This document shows positions 8,467 through 20,204 of a stretch of 64,000 bases of DNA, one piece after another. Position numbers and translations under genes: made by a program. The DNA lies in NCBI RefSeq assembly GCF_014281125.1, contig NZ_JACOEA010000001.1:62001-126000 (forward strand), in the 5' to 3' direction. Origin of the DNA: Lawsonibacter celer (GTDB taxonomy: Bacteria; Bacillota; Clostridia; Oscillospirales; Oscillospiraceae). The notes under the pieces were generated by a model that searched no databases, had not been told where the DNA came from, and saw only the letters and a program-made list of their open reading frames with translations. Every line of letters begins with the position of its first letter. Positions within the stretch are counted from its first letter, which is position 1.

Positions 8467-10506
8467 ATGGAACGCCTGACTGTAATGCGCCTGCCCCGCC
8501 TTCTGGCGGGGCTTGCCGCCTTTTTGGGGCTGTGCGGCCTGGCGCTGGTGCGGCTTTGGGCCGTGCTGGGCGGGCATGTAAGAGGTAAGGCGATGCTGGC
8601 GGCGGCGGCTCTGCTGGCCGCCCTGGCGGTGTTCCTCTTTGTGCGCCTGCGCCTGACGCGCCTGCTCCCGGCTTTTTCGTGGAAGACAGCTCTCACGGGG
8701 GCGGCCGCCTTTGCCCTGGGCGCCTGGCTGGACACCAGCTACGCCATGTTCTCCTCCACCGGTTTGCTCATTGACGCCTGGCCCTTCCGGCTGGCCTGCC
8801 ATGCAGGCAGCGGCCTGGTACTGGCCTTTCTTGTGCTGAGCCTTCTCCGGGCGGCGGAGGCCTTCCGGGGCGTGGGCCGCGGCTGCGGCCGGACCATGCT
8901 GGTCCTGGCCCTCGTGGTCAATGTGACGGCCGCCCTGTACTTCACTGGCAGCGCCACCATCCACTACTGGGACGCCACTATCTACTGGAACTCCAGCGCC
9001 ATGCTGGCACAGCAGCCGCTGGACCAGGCGCTGCTGCGCCTGGTCCTGGAGAGCGTCATTACTCAGGAGTACAACTACCTGCTGGCCTTTCCCATCTCCC
9101 TGGTGATGCGGCTGCTGGGGACGGGGCGGTATGTGTACCTGTTCTCCATCGTCAACCTGTACGTGCTGCCCGCCCTCTGGGGTATGTGCGTGCTGGCCCG
9201 GCGGCGGAAGGGTGGGGGTGTGCTGCTCTTCCTGCTCACCCCCATGCTGCTGTACACCGGCCTGGTGGGCTTTTCCGACGTGGCCGCCGCCGGGGCGGGC
9301 ATCTGGGCCTTTGCCCTCTATACCGATGAGGAGCGGCCGGCTGCGGCCCGGGGTATCCTGGCCGGTGCGCTGCTGGCCCTGACCTTCCTGCTGCGGCGCT
9401 ATTTCTTCTTTTTCGCCGTCTCCTTCGGCGGGGCGGCCCTGCTGGCCCTGGTCCCGCGGCGGCGGGATGGGAGGGCATTTCTGGCACTGTTCGCCTCGGC
9501 TGCGGGGTGCGGGGTGTTTTTCGCCCAGAGCTTTCTGGTGGAAAAAGTGCTGGGGGCCAATTACGGGGACGTGTATTCCGCCTATGACCAGGGGCGGCGG
9601 GTGGACGTGATGATGCTGGCCCGCTACTTCGGAGTGGTCCTGATGGCCGCCGCCCTGGTGGGCGTGATCTTCCTGCTCCTGCGCCGGCGGGAGGCCCGAT
9701 GCGGGGCGCTGCTGGCCCTGTGCCAGCCGGTGCTCAGCCTGCTGCTCTTCACCCGGGTGCAGTCCCATGGGCAGCAGCATCTGCTGCTCTATCTGCCCGC
9801 CCTGTGCTGGGTGTTTGCCCGGGTGCTGGCTGAACTGCCCCCGGCCCGGCCGGCGGCGGTGTGTGCCTGGGGCCTGGCGGTGGTGACTACGGCCAGCTCC
9901 CTGTTGCCCCGGGTGCAGCCCTCCAGCCCGCAGGAGATCCAGACCCCCTCGCCGCTGCCCTCCTTCACCTATATGCCGCCCCGCCGGGGGGACATCGCCC
10001 AGCTGGTGTCCCTGCGCACCTATGTGGACGGACTGTCGGCGCAGGCACCGAAGACCGCGGCCATTGTCTCCTCGTCCTTTACTTTTAATTCCAGCATCTA
10101 TGACAACACCCTGCGCTCTATGAATATCCCGGAGCCGAAGGGGCCGGAGACCCAGATCATCTATATGGCCTCGGTGGACAAGCGGGACGGCTTCTCCTGG
10201 AACATCCTGACCGCCGACTATCTGGTGGTGGGCGACCCGGTTCAGACCCACTTGGGGGAGGAGAACCAGCAGATCGTGGCCTTGGTGGCCCACGCGGTGC
10301 TGGACGGCACGGGACTGGGCACCGCCTATCGCCCCCTGGACACGGAATTTCACCTGGACGGGGGCGTGCGTGTGCGGATCTATGAGCGTACCCGTGCCAT
10401 TACGGCGGAGGAATACCGGGACATCTCCGCTCAGCTGACCGCCCGCTATCCCGACTATTCCGCCCTCTATCAGGCCCCGGCCTGGACGGCGGAGGGCCGG
10501 GAGTGA
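8467..10506 (+). CDS. Polytopic membrane protein, GT-C glycosyltransferase-like
   Basis: A 679-residue protein with about a dozen hydrophobic segments through residue 475, followed by a soluble C-terminal domain of about 200 residues. After the fourth or fifth segment comes HYWDATIYWNSS. An acidic residue in the first large outer loop is the hallmark of GT-C enzymes, which use polyprenyl-phosphate sugars. That assignment is by pattern only. The start is uncertain: no clear ribosome site precedes 8467, and ATG 8485 also begins a hydrophobic segment. A strong terminator follows. Confidence 0.6.
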   Translation: MERLTVMRLPRLLAGLAAFLGLCGLALVRLWAVLGGHVRGKAMLAAAALLAALAVFLFVRLRLTRLLPAFSWKTALTGAAAFALGAWLDTSYAMFSSTGLLIDAWPFRLACHAGSGLVLAFLVLSLLRAAEAFRGVGRGCGRTMLVLALVVNVTAALYFTGSATIHYWDATIYWNSSAMLAQQPLDQALLRLVLESVITQEYNYLLAFPISLVMRLLGTGRYVYLFSIVNLYVLPALWGMCVLARRRKGGGVLLFLLTPMLLYTGLVGFSDVAAAGAGIWAFALYTDEERPAAARGILAGALLALTFLLRRYFFFFAVSFGGAALLALVPRRRDGRAFLALFASAAGCGVFFAQSFLVEKVLGANYGDVYSAYDQGRRVDVMMLARYFGVVLMAAALVGVIFLLLRRREARCGALLALCQPVLSLLLFTRVQSHGQQHLLLYLPALCWVFARVLAELPPARPAAVCAWGLAVVTTASSLLPRVQPSSPQEIQTPSPLPSFTYMPPRRGDIAQLVSLRTYVDGLSAQAPKTAAIVSSSFTFNSSIYDNTLRSMNIPEPKGPETQIIYMASVDKRDGFSWNILTADYLVVGDPVQTHLGEENQQIVALVAHAVLDGTGLGTAYRPLDTEFHLDGGVRVRIYERTRAITAEEYRDISAQLTARYPDYSALYQAPAWTAEGRE

Positions 10507-10513
10507 CGTTTGA

Positions 10514-10548
10514 GGGGCCGCGGCATCTGCCGCGGCCCCTATTTTTTT
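10514..10548 (+). terminator. Terminator after the HIT/membrane protein unit
   Basis: Arms GGGGCCGCGGCA and TGCCGCGGCCCC with a two-base loop, then seven T residues. Confidence 0.93.
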
Positions 10549-10558
10549 GCCCAGAAGG

Positions 10559-10585
10559 GGAACCTTTTGCCCGCTCAACGCATCT
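10559..10585 (+). promoter_or_regulatory. Candidate ECF-type autoregulated promoter
   Basis: GGAACC (10559-10564) is followed after 15 bases by GCATCT. The AAC-containing -35 is typical of ECF sigma recognition, and the site lies 37 bases before an ECF sigma gene. Autoregulation is inferred. Confidence 0.5.
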
Positions 10586-10621
10586 TTTAGGTGTCCGGAC
10601 AAGAAAAAAGAGGTGAGATGT

Positions 10622-11125
10622 ATGGAGATCAGCGTTGGCCTGGAGGCCAGCGGACCGCGGGAGAGGTTCATTCAGGCGGTGGAGGAGAACAGCCGCGCCA
10701 TGTTTCGGGCCGCTCGGGCCGTTTTGGACAGCGACGCCGACGCGGAGGACGCGGTGGGCGAGGCTGTCCTGCGGGCCTGGCAGTCCTGGGACCGCCTGCG
10801 GGCCCGGGGAGCGGTCCGCGCCTGGCTGCTGAAGATTGCGGTCAACTGCGCCTATGAGCAGCGGCGAAAGACCGGCCGGGTGGACTGCACGGATCAGCTG
10901 GAGGCGCCGGCGCCTTTCCCCAATCTGGACGCCCGCTGTGACCTCTGGACGGCGTTGACTCGGCTGCCCCGGGACCAGAGGGCGGTGGTGGTGCTCTTCT
11001 ATTACGAGGACATGACCGAGGAACAGATCGCCTCTCTCCTGGCGGTGCCAAGGGGCACCGTAAAGTCCCGGCTCTCCCGGGCCAGGGAGCATCTGCGACG
11101 CTTACTGCGTGAGGAGGAAACGTGA
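10622..11125 (+). CDS. ECF-type RNA polymerase sigma factor
   Basis: A 167-residue protein. Region 2 contains DAEDAVGEAVLRAWQSWDRL, and region 4 contains LPRDQRAVVVLFYYEDMTEEQIASLL with the helix-turn-helix GTVKSRLSRAREHLRR. Its length is typical of ECF factors. A longer frame exists upstream, but AGAGGTGAG sits before ATG 10622. It overlaps the next gene (a DUF4179 membrane protein) by one base, the usual sigma/anti-sigma arrangement. The gene has a matching ECF-like promoter upstream. The signal sensed is not visible. Confidence 0.9.
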   Translation: MEISVGLEASGPRERFIQAVEENSRAMFRAARAVLDSDADAEDAVGEAVLRAWQSWDRLRARGAVRAWLLKIAVNCAYEQRRKTGRVDCTDQLEAPAPFPNLDARCDLWTALTRLPRDQRAVVVLFYYEDMTEEQIASLLAVPRGTVKSRLSRAREHLRRLLREEET

Positions 11126-12432
11126 TGAATCCATTGGATGAAAAAATCAGGGAGCGGGCCCGCAGGGAGGACTGTCCGGTTCCGGAGGGCTTTGACCGCC
11201 GGCTTCAGGCCCGGCTGGCGGCCCTGCCTGAGCAGAAGCGGGTCCGACCCCGCCGTCTGTACCGGGGCCTGATTGCCGCCGCTGCGGCGGCGGCCCTCTG
11301 TGTGGCCGGGGTGGCTGCGGGCCCCAAACTTGTGCGGCTGGCAGAGCAGGGGGTGGAGGGCTTCCACAACCTCGCCCGGCAGGTGGAGCCCCAGCCCTTT
11401 TCGGCGGAAGTGGGCGCTTCGGTCACCGACAAGGGCTATACCCTGAAGGTAGAGGGCATTGGGGTGGACGACGCCTTTCTCACCCTGTACTACACCGTTA
11501 CCGGCGAGGCGCCCATCCCTGTGCAGGACGGGGATCCCCAGCTCCTCGCCCTGGACCTTAGGGCTGAGGGGGAAGAGCTGGAATTCTGGGACTACGATTT
11601 GGTGACTCAGCTGGAGGATGAGCACACCCTACGGGTGGTCCAGCGGTGCCCGGTGCTGGCCGCCCTCCCCGACCAGGTGGAGCTGGAGATCTATTCCCAG
11701 GAGTTGTTCTGGCGGGTGACCGGCGACTGGAGCCTGGCCCTGACGGTGGACAAGAGCGAGCCAGCGGCCAAGAGCCTGGTAGCCGAGCCCAAGACCGTCA
11801 TCTCGGCGGAGGGCCGGAAGGTCATCGTGGATAAGGTGGTGGTGGCCCCCTCCGGCGGGGGGATCGTCCTCACCGAGGCGGGGGACTGCCCGCCTCTGGA
11901 GCATTTTGTTCTGCGGGATGACCAAGGCAACGTTCTGCCCACAAAGCGGTATGGCACGGTATCCCGCCCCATTCTGCCCATCTCCAACTTTATTGAGTTC
12001 TACGGCGGGCGGACCGACATGGAGTCCATTACCCTCATCCCTTGGATAGCGGACGGGGAGAGCCACCGGGTAAGCGGGGGTTTGGATGACCTGCCTCTCA
12101 CCGATGAGGGGGCGGACAACGGCTACACCCTCCTCTCACTGGAGGTGGGGCCCACCCAGTCGACGGCCACCTTCCAGTCCTCCGGGATCTTGGGGGAGAG
12201 TGATGTTTACAACCCTGAATTTAACCTCCTGGACAGGGAGGGGGAGCTGGCCGATCTGGGGAGAACGTATCTGGAGCGGACCCGGGAGGTGGACACCGGC
12301 CTGTGGACCGTAACTCTCTCCTACCCCGAGGCGGGGGCAGATCAAGTGGCTCAGATCGCCGGTGTGTCCTTTTGGCAGCCCAACTGCATGCTTCTGGAGG
12401 ACCAGGCGGTGACCATCCCCCTGACCGAATAA
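11125..12432 (+). CDS. DUF4179-type membrane protein, probable anti-sigma factor
   Basis: A 435-residue protein with an N-terminal cytoplasmic segment of about 50 residues, one membrane helix (GLIAAAAAAALCVAGVAAG), and a large extracytoplasmic domain. This is the layout of DUF4179 proteins encoded directly after ECF sigma genes. The inferred role is to hold the sigma factor at the membrane until a signal is sensed outside. ATG 11125 overlaps the sigma stop as TGATG; GTG 11122 is an alternative start. GAGGAGG precedes it. A hairpin terminator closes the two-gene unit. Confidence 0.78.
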   Translation: MNPLDEKIRERARREDCPVPEGFDRRLQARLAALPEQKRVRPRRLYRGLIAAAAAAALCVAGVAAGPKLVRLAEQGVEGFHNLARQVEPQPFSAEVGASVTDKGYTLKVEGIGVDDAFLTLYYTVTGEAPIPVQDGDPQLLALDLRAEGEELEFWDYDLVTQLEDEHTLRVVQRCPVLAALPDQVELEIYSQELFWRVTGDWSLALTVDKSEPAAKSLVAEPKTVISAEGRKVIVDKVVVAPSGGGIVLTEAGDCPPLEHFVLRDDQGNVLPTKRYGTVSRPILPISNFIEFYGGRTDMESITLIPWIADGESHRVSGGLDDLPLTDEGADNGYTLLSLEVGPTQSTATFQSSGILGESDVYNPEFNLLDREGELADLGRTYLERTREVDTGLWTVTLSYPEAGADQVAQIAGVSFWQPNCMLLEDQAVTIPLTE

Positions 12433-12439
12433 GGAAGAG

Positions 12440-12472
12440 AAAAGGCTCCGTTCGTTTGAACGGAGCCTTTTT
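12440..12472 (+). terminator. Terminator after the sigma/anti-sigma pair
   Basis: AAAGGCTCCGTTC, loop GTTT, GAACGGAGCCTTTTT. Confidence 0.92.
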
Positions 12473-12493
12473 ACACAACTTTCCCTCCAGCCG

Positions 12494-12522
12494 TTGCAAT
12501 TTCAGGAGATTTCATATATAAT
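12494..12522 (+). promoter_or_regulatory. Promoter of leuS
   Basis: TTGCAA (12494-12499), a 17-base spacer and TATAAT (12517-12522). No T-box motif is present in the leader. Confidence 0.72.
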
Positions 12523-12590
12523 ATTACGGAATTTGCAAGATTGACGGCGGGAGCTCCGGCCGTGTATGAACTTACGAGGAAGTGCAGTTA

Positions 12591-15023
<2,433 letters not shown>

Positions 15024-15043
15024 TCTGGAATCAAAATGTTCTC

Positions 15044-15072
15044 TTGACAAGGCTTTAAATTGTGCATATAAT
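15044..15072 (+). promoter_or_regulatory. Consensus promoter of rpsU
   Basis: TTGACA (15044-15049), a 17-base spacer and TATAAT (15067-15072): full sigma-A consensus in both boxes, consistent with high ribosomal-protein expression. Confidence 0.92.
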
Positions 15073-15144
15073 AATACTGTTAAAGCCATATCTATGTGGC
15101 CCTTTGGCGGTGGTGATCCGCCGCTTCGGAGGGAGGGGAAGTCA

Positions 15145-15327
15145 ATGTCGGAAGTCCATGTGAAGGACGGCGAGTCCTTGGAGAACGCGCTCAAGCGTTT
15201 TAAGAGAAGCTGCGCAAAGTCGGGCGTCCTGGCCGAGGTTCGTAAGCGTGAGCACTATGAGAGCCCGAGTGTGAAGCGCCGCAAGAAGTCTGAGGCCGCT
15301 CGTAAAAACCGCAAAAAGTTTTATTAA
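15145..15327 (+). CDS. rpsU: Ribosomal protein bS21
   Basis: A 60-residue, very basic protein of the 30S subunit, [20 protein letters not shown] onward, with the Arg/Lys-rich tail typical of bS21. A frame opens earlier at 15094, but GGAGGGAGGGG directly before ATG 15145 sets the start. It has a full consensus promoter and its own terminator, so it is a single-gene unit. Confidence 0.97.
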   Translation: MSEVHVKDGESLENALKRFKRSCAKSGVLAEVRKREHYESPSVKRRKKSEAARKNRKKFY

Positions 15328-15335
15328 GTAACGCA

Positions 15336-15368
15336 AACCCCGCGCCGTTTCGGCGCGGGGTTTTTGTT
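15336..15368 (+). terminator. Terminator after rpsU
   Basis: AAACCCCGCGCCG, loop TTT, CGGCGCGGGGTTTTTG. A second hairpin (about 15375-15410) lies between it and the converging SLH gene and may help terminate that gene. Confidence 0.92.
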
Positions 15369-15412
15369 TTTCCTGCCTGTGGGTCGGACCACAGCCCCGA
15401 CCCACAGGCGGC

Positions 15413-17848
15413 TCAGTGCTCGTAACTGGCCCAGTCGGGGACGTCGGTCAGCTTGGTCCAGTGCTCATAGATTTCACCCTTGGAGTTAAAATCGTGGCTG
15501 TTGGTGGCCTCCTGCACAGCCAGATAATACCAGGCGTCCGGATCCGCGTTGTCCGGCCACTTGTTCATGCCACTGAGCAAGTCGCCGGTTTCCTCCGGAA
15601 TGCGGCAAAGGACACGATTGATCATAGTCATGGCCTCGGCCCGGGTGATCAGATGGTCCGGGCGGAATGTGCCGTCCGGATAGCCCATAACCCAGCCTTG
15701 GGCGGCCGCCTTGCGTATTTCCGCCTCCGCCCAGTGGCCGCTGATATCGGTGAAGCTGCTCTCGCTGGCCATCAGATTAACGTCAAACCGGGCGCAGATG
15801 GCGGCAAATTCCGCCCGCGTGATGGAGGCGTTGGGGTCAAAGTCCTCTGCGGAGCGGCCTCTGATTACGCCCAGTGCGGCCATGGTGGCAACCGGAGCGT
15901 TGTACCAGTCGCCGGGCTGCACGTCGGTAAAGGAGCTGGCAGCGGTGAAGTTCTGCTCCCGTACATCGCTGTTTAGAAGGCGGAAGAAAATAGCCGCTAC
16001 TTCGGAACGGCTGATCTTGTCCAGGGGACGGACGGTGCCGTCCGGGAAGCCGATGATATAGGCAAAATGGTCGTCGCCGTTGAGCATGCTGGGAATGGGG
16101 GAGGCTCTCCAGCCTGCGTAAACGGTTTTATTTCCCGTCATCTTCACCTGGGTGATGCGCTGCGTCAGCCCCTGATCGGAATACCAGCCTGTAAAGGCAT
16201 AGCCCTCCCGCACAGGAGTTTTCTCCAGAGTCACCGTGGTGCCTGAACGGTAGCGCTCACTGACGTATTTTGCGCCACCGTTGGATTCGTAGGTCAGCGT
16301 ATAATAAGTGGTGGTGCTGCCGCCGCTCCCGGAGTCTGCAGTAAAGGAATAGGTATAGGTGACGTCGGCGGTAATGCCGCCTGCCGCGGTGTTGGGCGTG
16401 ATGTCCCAGGCACCGCCGGTATAGCCGCTGCCGGCCTTCATACCGGTCGGAACATCGGCGTTGTCCAGGGTCCCCTTGCCTCCGGTGAGAGGGACGGCGA
16501 CGGTCTTAGGGGTATTGGTGTCATCGGACCATGTGCCGTTTACCACTTGGAATATGACCTCCGCAGAGGATGGCACCTGGGCGTCGCAGATCACAGTGAA
16601 GGTGATGGGGGAGTCCACCGTCCAGGTGCCGCCTTCGTAGCGCAGTGCCAGTGTCTGGGCGGATTGTGTATCGGGATTCAGGGTGTGGGCCCTGCTGAGG
16701 TCCCTGCTGTACTGGGCGACATAGACGTCCGGTTGTACCGTGATCTGACAGGCATAGCCGTCTGTACTGCTGCCCGCCACTGCGCCGGGGGTGTAGCTGC
16801 CCTCCAGCAGTCCATAGGTCTTGTCTGCGTGACCGGCGGATGTGTTGACGCAGTCCACCGTGACAAAGCTACCGGCCAGAGCGCCGGAGGGGGCGTCCGG
16901 CTTCCCGGCGGAAACGTCCTCCCAAACGGCGTACACAGTCAGATTGTCGGTGGGGGTAAAGCTCTGATCTGCCTGATAGTCTGCGGTGCCGCCATTGGTT
17001 TTGGACCAGCCCAGGAAATTCAAGCCGTCCTTGACCAGGGCGCTCATGGTCGTGGTGGATTCGCCGGCCACCACGGTGTTCTCGCCGACCTTGTCCGAGC
17101 CGTCCATATAGGTGATTACATAGTACGAGGCCGGGTCCACAGGCGCCCCGTCCCAGTGGGCATAGACATGGAGATCGGAGTGGTTGTCATGGTTAAACTG
17201 TACCTGGCTGGTCTTTCCGCCGCCCACAGCGGCAGTATACCAGCCGGCGTAGGTATACCCGCTGGGCGTGGTGAAGCCCAAGTCCGCCAGGCTTTTCAGT
17301 GAGAAATAGGCGTAGAGCTTGGAATAGGATTGGATCTGATATGTAAAGGTCTGCGTGTAGTCCGTGCCATCGGGATAATTGGAGTGGTAAACCAGCTTTT
17401 GTGTCCAGCGGTAGCTCCCGCCGGAGCCGATGTCCCCGCTCCCGCTGCCAGAGTTACCACCACCGCTGCCGCCGGAACCAAAATAGCTTACCCAATAGGT
17501 GATGCGGGCCACGCTGCTGTTGCAGGAAAAGACCACGTTGGTCCCCACATTGCAGCTGCTGTACACACCGTACCAATTGCCGGTGACCTGCTGGACCCGG
17601 CCGTAGGGCTGGCTTGTAAACTTGGAAAGCGCAGGAATCTGATAGTTGTCGGATTGAATCTTTTCGTCGCCCTTGGTCACGGTGTCTGTGCCTACGCCGC
17701 GATGGAGCTGGTTTGCGCTGATGTCAAAGACGTCCACCGTGATGGTGATTTCGTCCGTGGGATTCCAGCTGGCTGCCAGTGCTGATACAGGCAGCATCGC
17801 TAAAACCAAAATTATCAGCAAAAACCATGAGAATAGCCGCTTTTTCAT
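15413..17848 (-). CDS. Secreted SLH-domain surface protein with InlB B-type repeats
   Basis: An 811-residue protein. The signal peptide ends at ALAAS (about residue 26). A Gly/Ser linker near 130-145 is followed by Listeria/Bacteroides-type repeats marked by AGWYTA, FLGWSKTNGG and FTGWYSDQG. Three C-terminal SLH domains (about 600-790: FPDGTVRPLDKISRSEVAA, FTDVQPGDWYNAPV, FTDISGHWAEAEI) anchor it to cell-wall polymer. It is probably an adhesin or surface-layer-associated protein; the ligand is unknown. AGGAGGACG precedes the ATG. Its upstream region carries two inverted 24-bp recombinase-type sites, so its expression may be switched by DNA inversion. Confidence 0.88.
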   Translation of the reverse strand: MKKRLFSWFLLIILVLAMLPVSALAASWNPTDEITITVDVFDISANQLHRGVGTDTVTKGDEKIQSDNYQIPALSKFTSQPYGRVQQVTGNWYGVYSSCNVGTNVVFSCNSSVARITYWVSYFGSGGSGGGNSGSGSGDIGSGGSYRWTQKLVYHSNYPDGTDYTQTFTYQIQSYSKLYAYFSLKSLADLGFTTPSGYTYAGWYTAAVGGGKTSQVQFNHDNHSDLHVYAHWDGAPVDPASYYVITYMDGSDKVGENTVVAGESTTTMSALVKDGLNFLGWSKTNGGTADYQADQSFTPTDNLTVYAVWEDVSAGKPDAPSGALAGSFVTVDCVNTSAGHADKTYGLLEGSYTPGAVAGSSTDGYACQITVQPDVYVAQYSRDLSRAHTLNPDTQSAQTLALRYEGGTWTVDSPITFTVICDAQVPSSAEVIFQVVNGTWSDDTNTPKTVAVPLTGGKGTLDNADVPTGMKAGSGYTGGAWDITPNTAAGGITADVTYTYSFTADSGSGGSTTTYYTLTYESNGGAKYVSERYRSGTTVTLEKTPVREGYAFTGWYSDQGLTQRITQVKMTGNKTVYAGWRASPIPSMLNGDDHFAYIIGFPDGTVRPLDKISRSEVAAIFFRLLNSDVREQNFTAASSFTDVQPGDWYNAPVATMAALGVIRGRSAEDFDPNASITRAEFAAICARFDVNLMASESSFTDISGHWAEAEIRKAAAQGWVMGYPDGTFRPDHLITRAEAMTMINRVLCRIPEETGDLLSGMNKWPDNADPDAWYYLAVQEATNSHDFNSKGEIYEHWTKLTDVPDWASYEH

Positions 17849-17922
17849 CTGTTTTCGTCCTCCTGTATATGATTAGGGCGGCTGTATTAGCACCTAAATA
17901 ATTGCTTCACCTCCAATGTTTT

Positions 17923-17946
17923 TGTAAAAAGGTGTACTTTATGACA
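17923..17946 (-). repeat. Hix-like recombination site, left copy
   Basis: It matches the right copy (18059-18082) in inverted orientation at 22 of 24 positions, including an unbroken 18-bp stretch (17929-17946). One half-site is TTATGACA; the outer half is slightly degenerate (TGTAAAAA instead of TGTCATAA). It lies 75 bases before the start codon of the SLH gene. Confidence 0.7.
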
Positions 17947-18058
17947 AATATTGAGCTGAAGCCGGAGAACGAAAAATACAGAGGGAAACAGGCAAAAATC
18001 ATAGGAGACCGTTGCGCAACGGCACACTTTGTGGTATTTTTATGTAGTAAAGCGCGGC
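17947..18058. other. Candidate invertible segment between the two sites
   Basis: 112 bp without a gene. It contains the perfect 14-bp palindrome CCGTTGCGCAACGG (18009-18022) and a weak promoter-like pair reading rightward, TTGCGC (18012-18017) and TATTTT (18035-18040) with 17-base spacing. That pair would point toward the SLH gene only after inversion. No better promoter for the SLH gene is visible in the present orientation. Confidence 0.45.
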
Positions 18059-18728
<670 letters not shown>

Positions 18729-18768
18729 TTAGTTTCTGCGCTCCGGACTCAATTATTGCATAAGAAAG

Positions 18769-18794
18769 AGCCCGGACGCATGCGGCGTCCGGGC
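18769..18794 (-). terminator. Terminator of the GH18-like gene
   Basis: GCCCGGACGC arms flank a short loop, and TCTTTCTT follows on the minus strand, 20 bases after the gene's stop. Confidence 0.7.
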
Positions 18795-18814
18795 GCAAAC
18801 AGAGGGGAGCCTCT

Positions 18815-19591
18815 TCAGGCTAAAATATCGGTCAGCAGGTCGTCAACCTGAGGATAGGCCAGCAGCGCATGGCTGACGCCCACGCTTCGGGCGATCTGCA
18901 GCTTTTTTCGGATAGAGCCGGCGTCGTCGAAGAGGACGAAGTGTGCTCCGTTTTGTTTGGACATATAAGTAAAGTAATGGGCGCACAGCTCATTGGAGAA
19001 AAAGACCGAGGGGGAGCGCTCCTCCATGCGCTGCTTCAGCTCCTCCCGGGTGAGGGGCATCCCCTGGCCGGTGGGGGAGGGGAGAAAGAAATCCTCTGCC
19101 ACCCGCTCCACGGCTAGGGCAATCCGGTCAGCGCCATATTGCCCGGCCGCGTCTTCCAGCCGCTGGCGCAGGGATCCCCCGGACAGGGCAGAGGAGATCA
19201 GAATCCGGGTCTTGTCCGAAAACGGCGCATAGGCCTCCGGCACGTAGAGCGGCCAGCCCCGCCGTGCGGTCAGCTCTCCCAGTGTGCGGACGATGTTTCC
19301 CAGCAGCGGGATGCTGCGCCCCTCAAAGTCACATACGATGCCGTCAAATCCACGCGCGGAACACTCACGCATGACTTCGCTGCAAAACCCGTCGGCCTCG
19401 CCCCGCCCGTCGAAACCGACGCTGTCCATCGCCATCAGGCCGCCCCGGATGGAGACCGGTATATTGGCCCGGAACAGATGCGGGCCGCCCCCCGCGCGAT
19501 AGGCCATATGGGCTACGGGCAGACCAAAGCGCAGAGCCGCGCGGGAATCTGCCGGCGGCGCGGTGAGGATCAGATCAATTTTCGGTGACAT
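18815..19591 (-). CDS. TIM-barrel protein, possibly GH18-like
   Basis: A 258-residue protein without a signal peptide. Strand-like segments such as FDGIVCDFEGR (about 75-95, with D-x-D/E on a beta strand), a middle ILISSALSGGSL and a late HFVLFDDAGS suggest a chitinase-like (GH18) barrel. The full catalytic D-x-x-D-x-D-x-E is not clearly present, so it may not be active. It starts divergently from the YqeG gene. It could be a conserved hypothetical of sporulating Clostridia, but the function is not established. Confidence 0.5.
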   Translation of the reverse strand: MSPKIDLILTAPPADSRAALRFGLPVAHMAYRAGGGPHLFRANIPVSIRGGLMAMDSVGFDGRGEADGFCSEVMRECSARGFDGIVCDFEGRSIPLLGNIVRTLGELTARRGWPLYVPEAYAPFSDKTRILISSALSGGSLRQRLEDAAGQYGADRIALAVERVAEDFFLPSPTGQGMPLTREELKQRMEERSPSVFFSNELCAHYFTYMSKQNGAHFVLFDDAGSIRKKLQIARSVGVSHALLAYPQVDDLLTDILA

Positions 19592-19608
19592 ATAAAAAAA
19601 CTACCCCC

Positions 19609-19637
19609 TTGTCCAGTTTTTGAGAAGCGTGTATAAT
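19609..19637 (+). promoter_or_regulatory. Promoter of the YqeG/AP-endonuclease-fold unit
   Basis: TTGTCC (19609-19614), a 17-base spacer and TATAAT (19632-19637). Confidence 0.72.
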
Positions 19638-19694
19638 CAAAACTCGATAAGGATATCTATGCGCTGCGGGCGGATAATATGAAGAGGTGAGACC

Positions 19695-20204
19695 ATGTCA
19701 TTTTCTCTGCTGGCCGATTGGGTGGGCGGCAGCATTTTTGAGATTGATCCCGCGGCCCTGTCCGGCTGCGGTATTCGGCTGCTCCTGGCCGATTTGGACA
19801 ACACCCTGGCGCCTTACGGAGTGCCGGAACCGGACGAGCGGGTACGGGACTGGGAGGCAAAGCTGAAGCGGCACGGCGTGACGCTGTTCATCCTGTCCAA
19901 CAACCGCCACCCCCAGCGGTCCGGCCGGTTTTCCAAGGCTTTGGGGGTCCCTTTTATCGGCCACGCGGGGAAGCCCAAGCGCCCCTCTTTTGTGCGGGCG
20001 ATGGAGCAGATGGGCTGTACTCAGGCGCAGACCGCTATAGTAGGCGACCAGATCTTTACCGATATTTTAGGCGGGAACAACGCGGGCGTGACCACCCTGC
20101 TGGTGGAGCCCATCCGATTGGCGGGCAATCCGGGCCGCTACCTGCGCTACGCGGTGGAATGGCCCTTCCGCGTCCTGGCCAAACGAAGGAGGAGGGCGTT
20201 ATGA
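19695..20204 (+). CDS. YqeG-family HAD phosphatase (subclass IIIA)
   Basis: A 169-residue protein. HAD motif I is LLADLDNTLAPYG (residues about 30-42), motif II is FILSNN and motif IV-like residues are AIVGDQIFTDILGGN. It matches the YqeG family in length and motif order; members dephosphorylate small phosphorylated substrates, exact substrate unknown. GAGGTGAG precedes the ATG. Its stop overlaps the next start (ATGA), so both are translated from one mRNA. Confidence 0.9.
   Translation: MSFSLLADWVGGSIFEIDPAALSGCGIRLLLADLDNTLAPYGVPEPDERVRDWEAKLKRHGVTLFILSNNRHPQRSGRFSKALGVPFIGHAGKPKRPSFVRAMEQMGCTQAQTAIVGDQIFTDILGGNNAGVTTLLVEPIRLAGNPGRYLRYAVEWPFRVLAKRRRRAL

Noticed and set aside
8374..10671. 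A 765-codon open frame on the minus strand
   Set aside because: It is antisense to the HIT and membrane protein genes; its product is His/Gln/Gly-rich and low in complexity, the usual by-product of GC-rich codon bias.
12433..12590. Search for a T-box before leuS
   Set aside because: No T-box core sequence and no long structured leader; only a short leader behind a sigma-A-type promoter.
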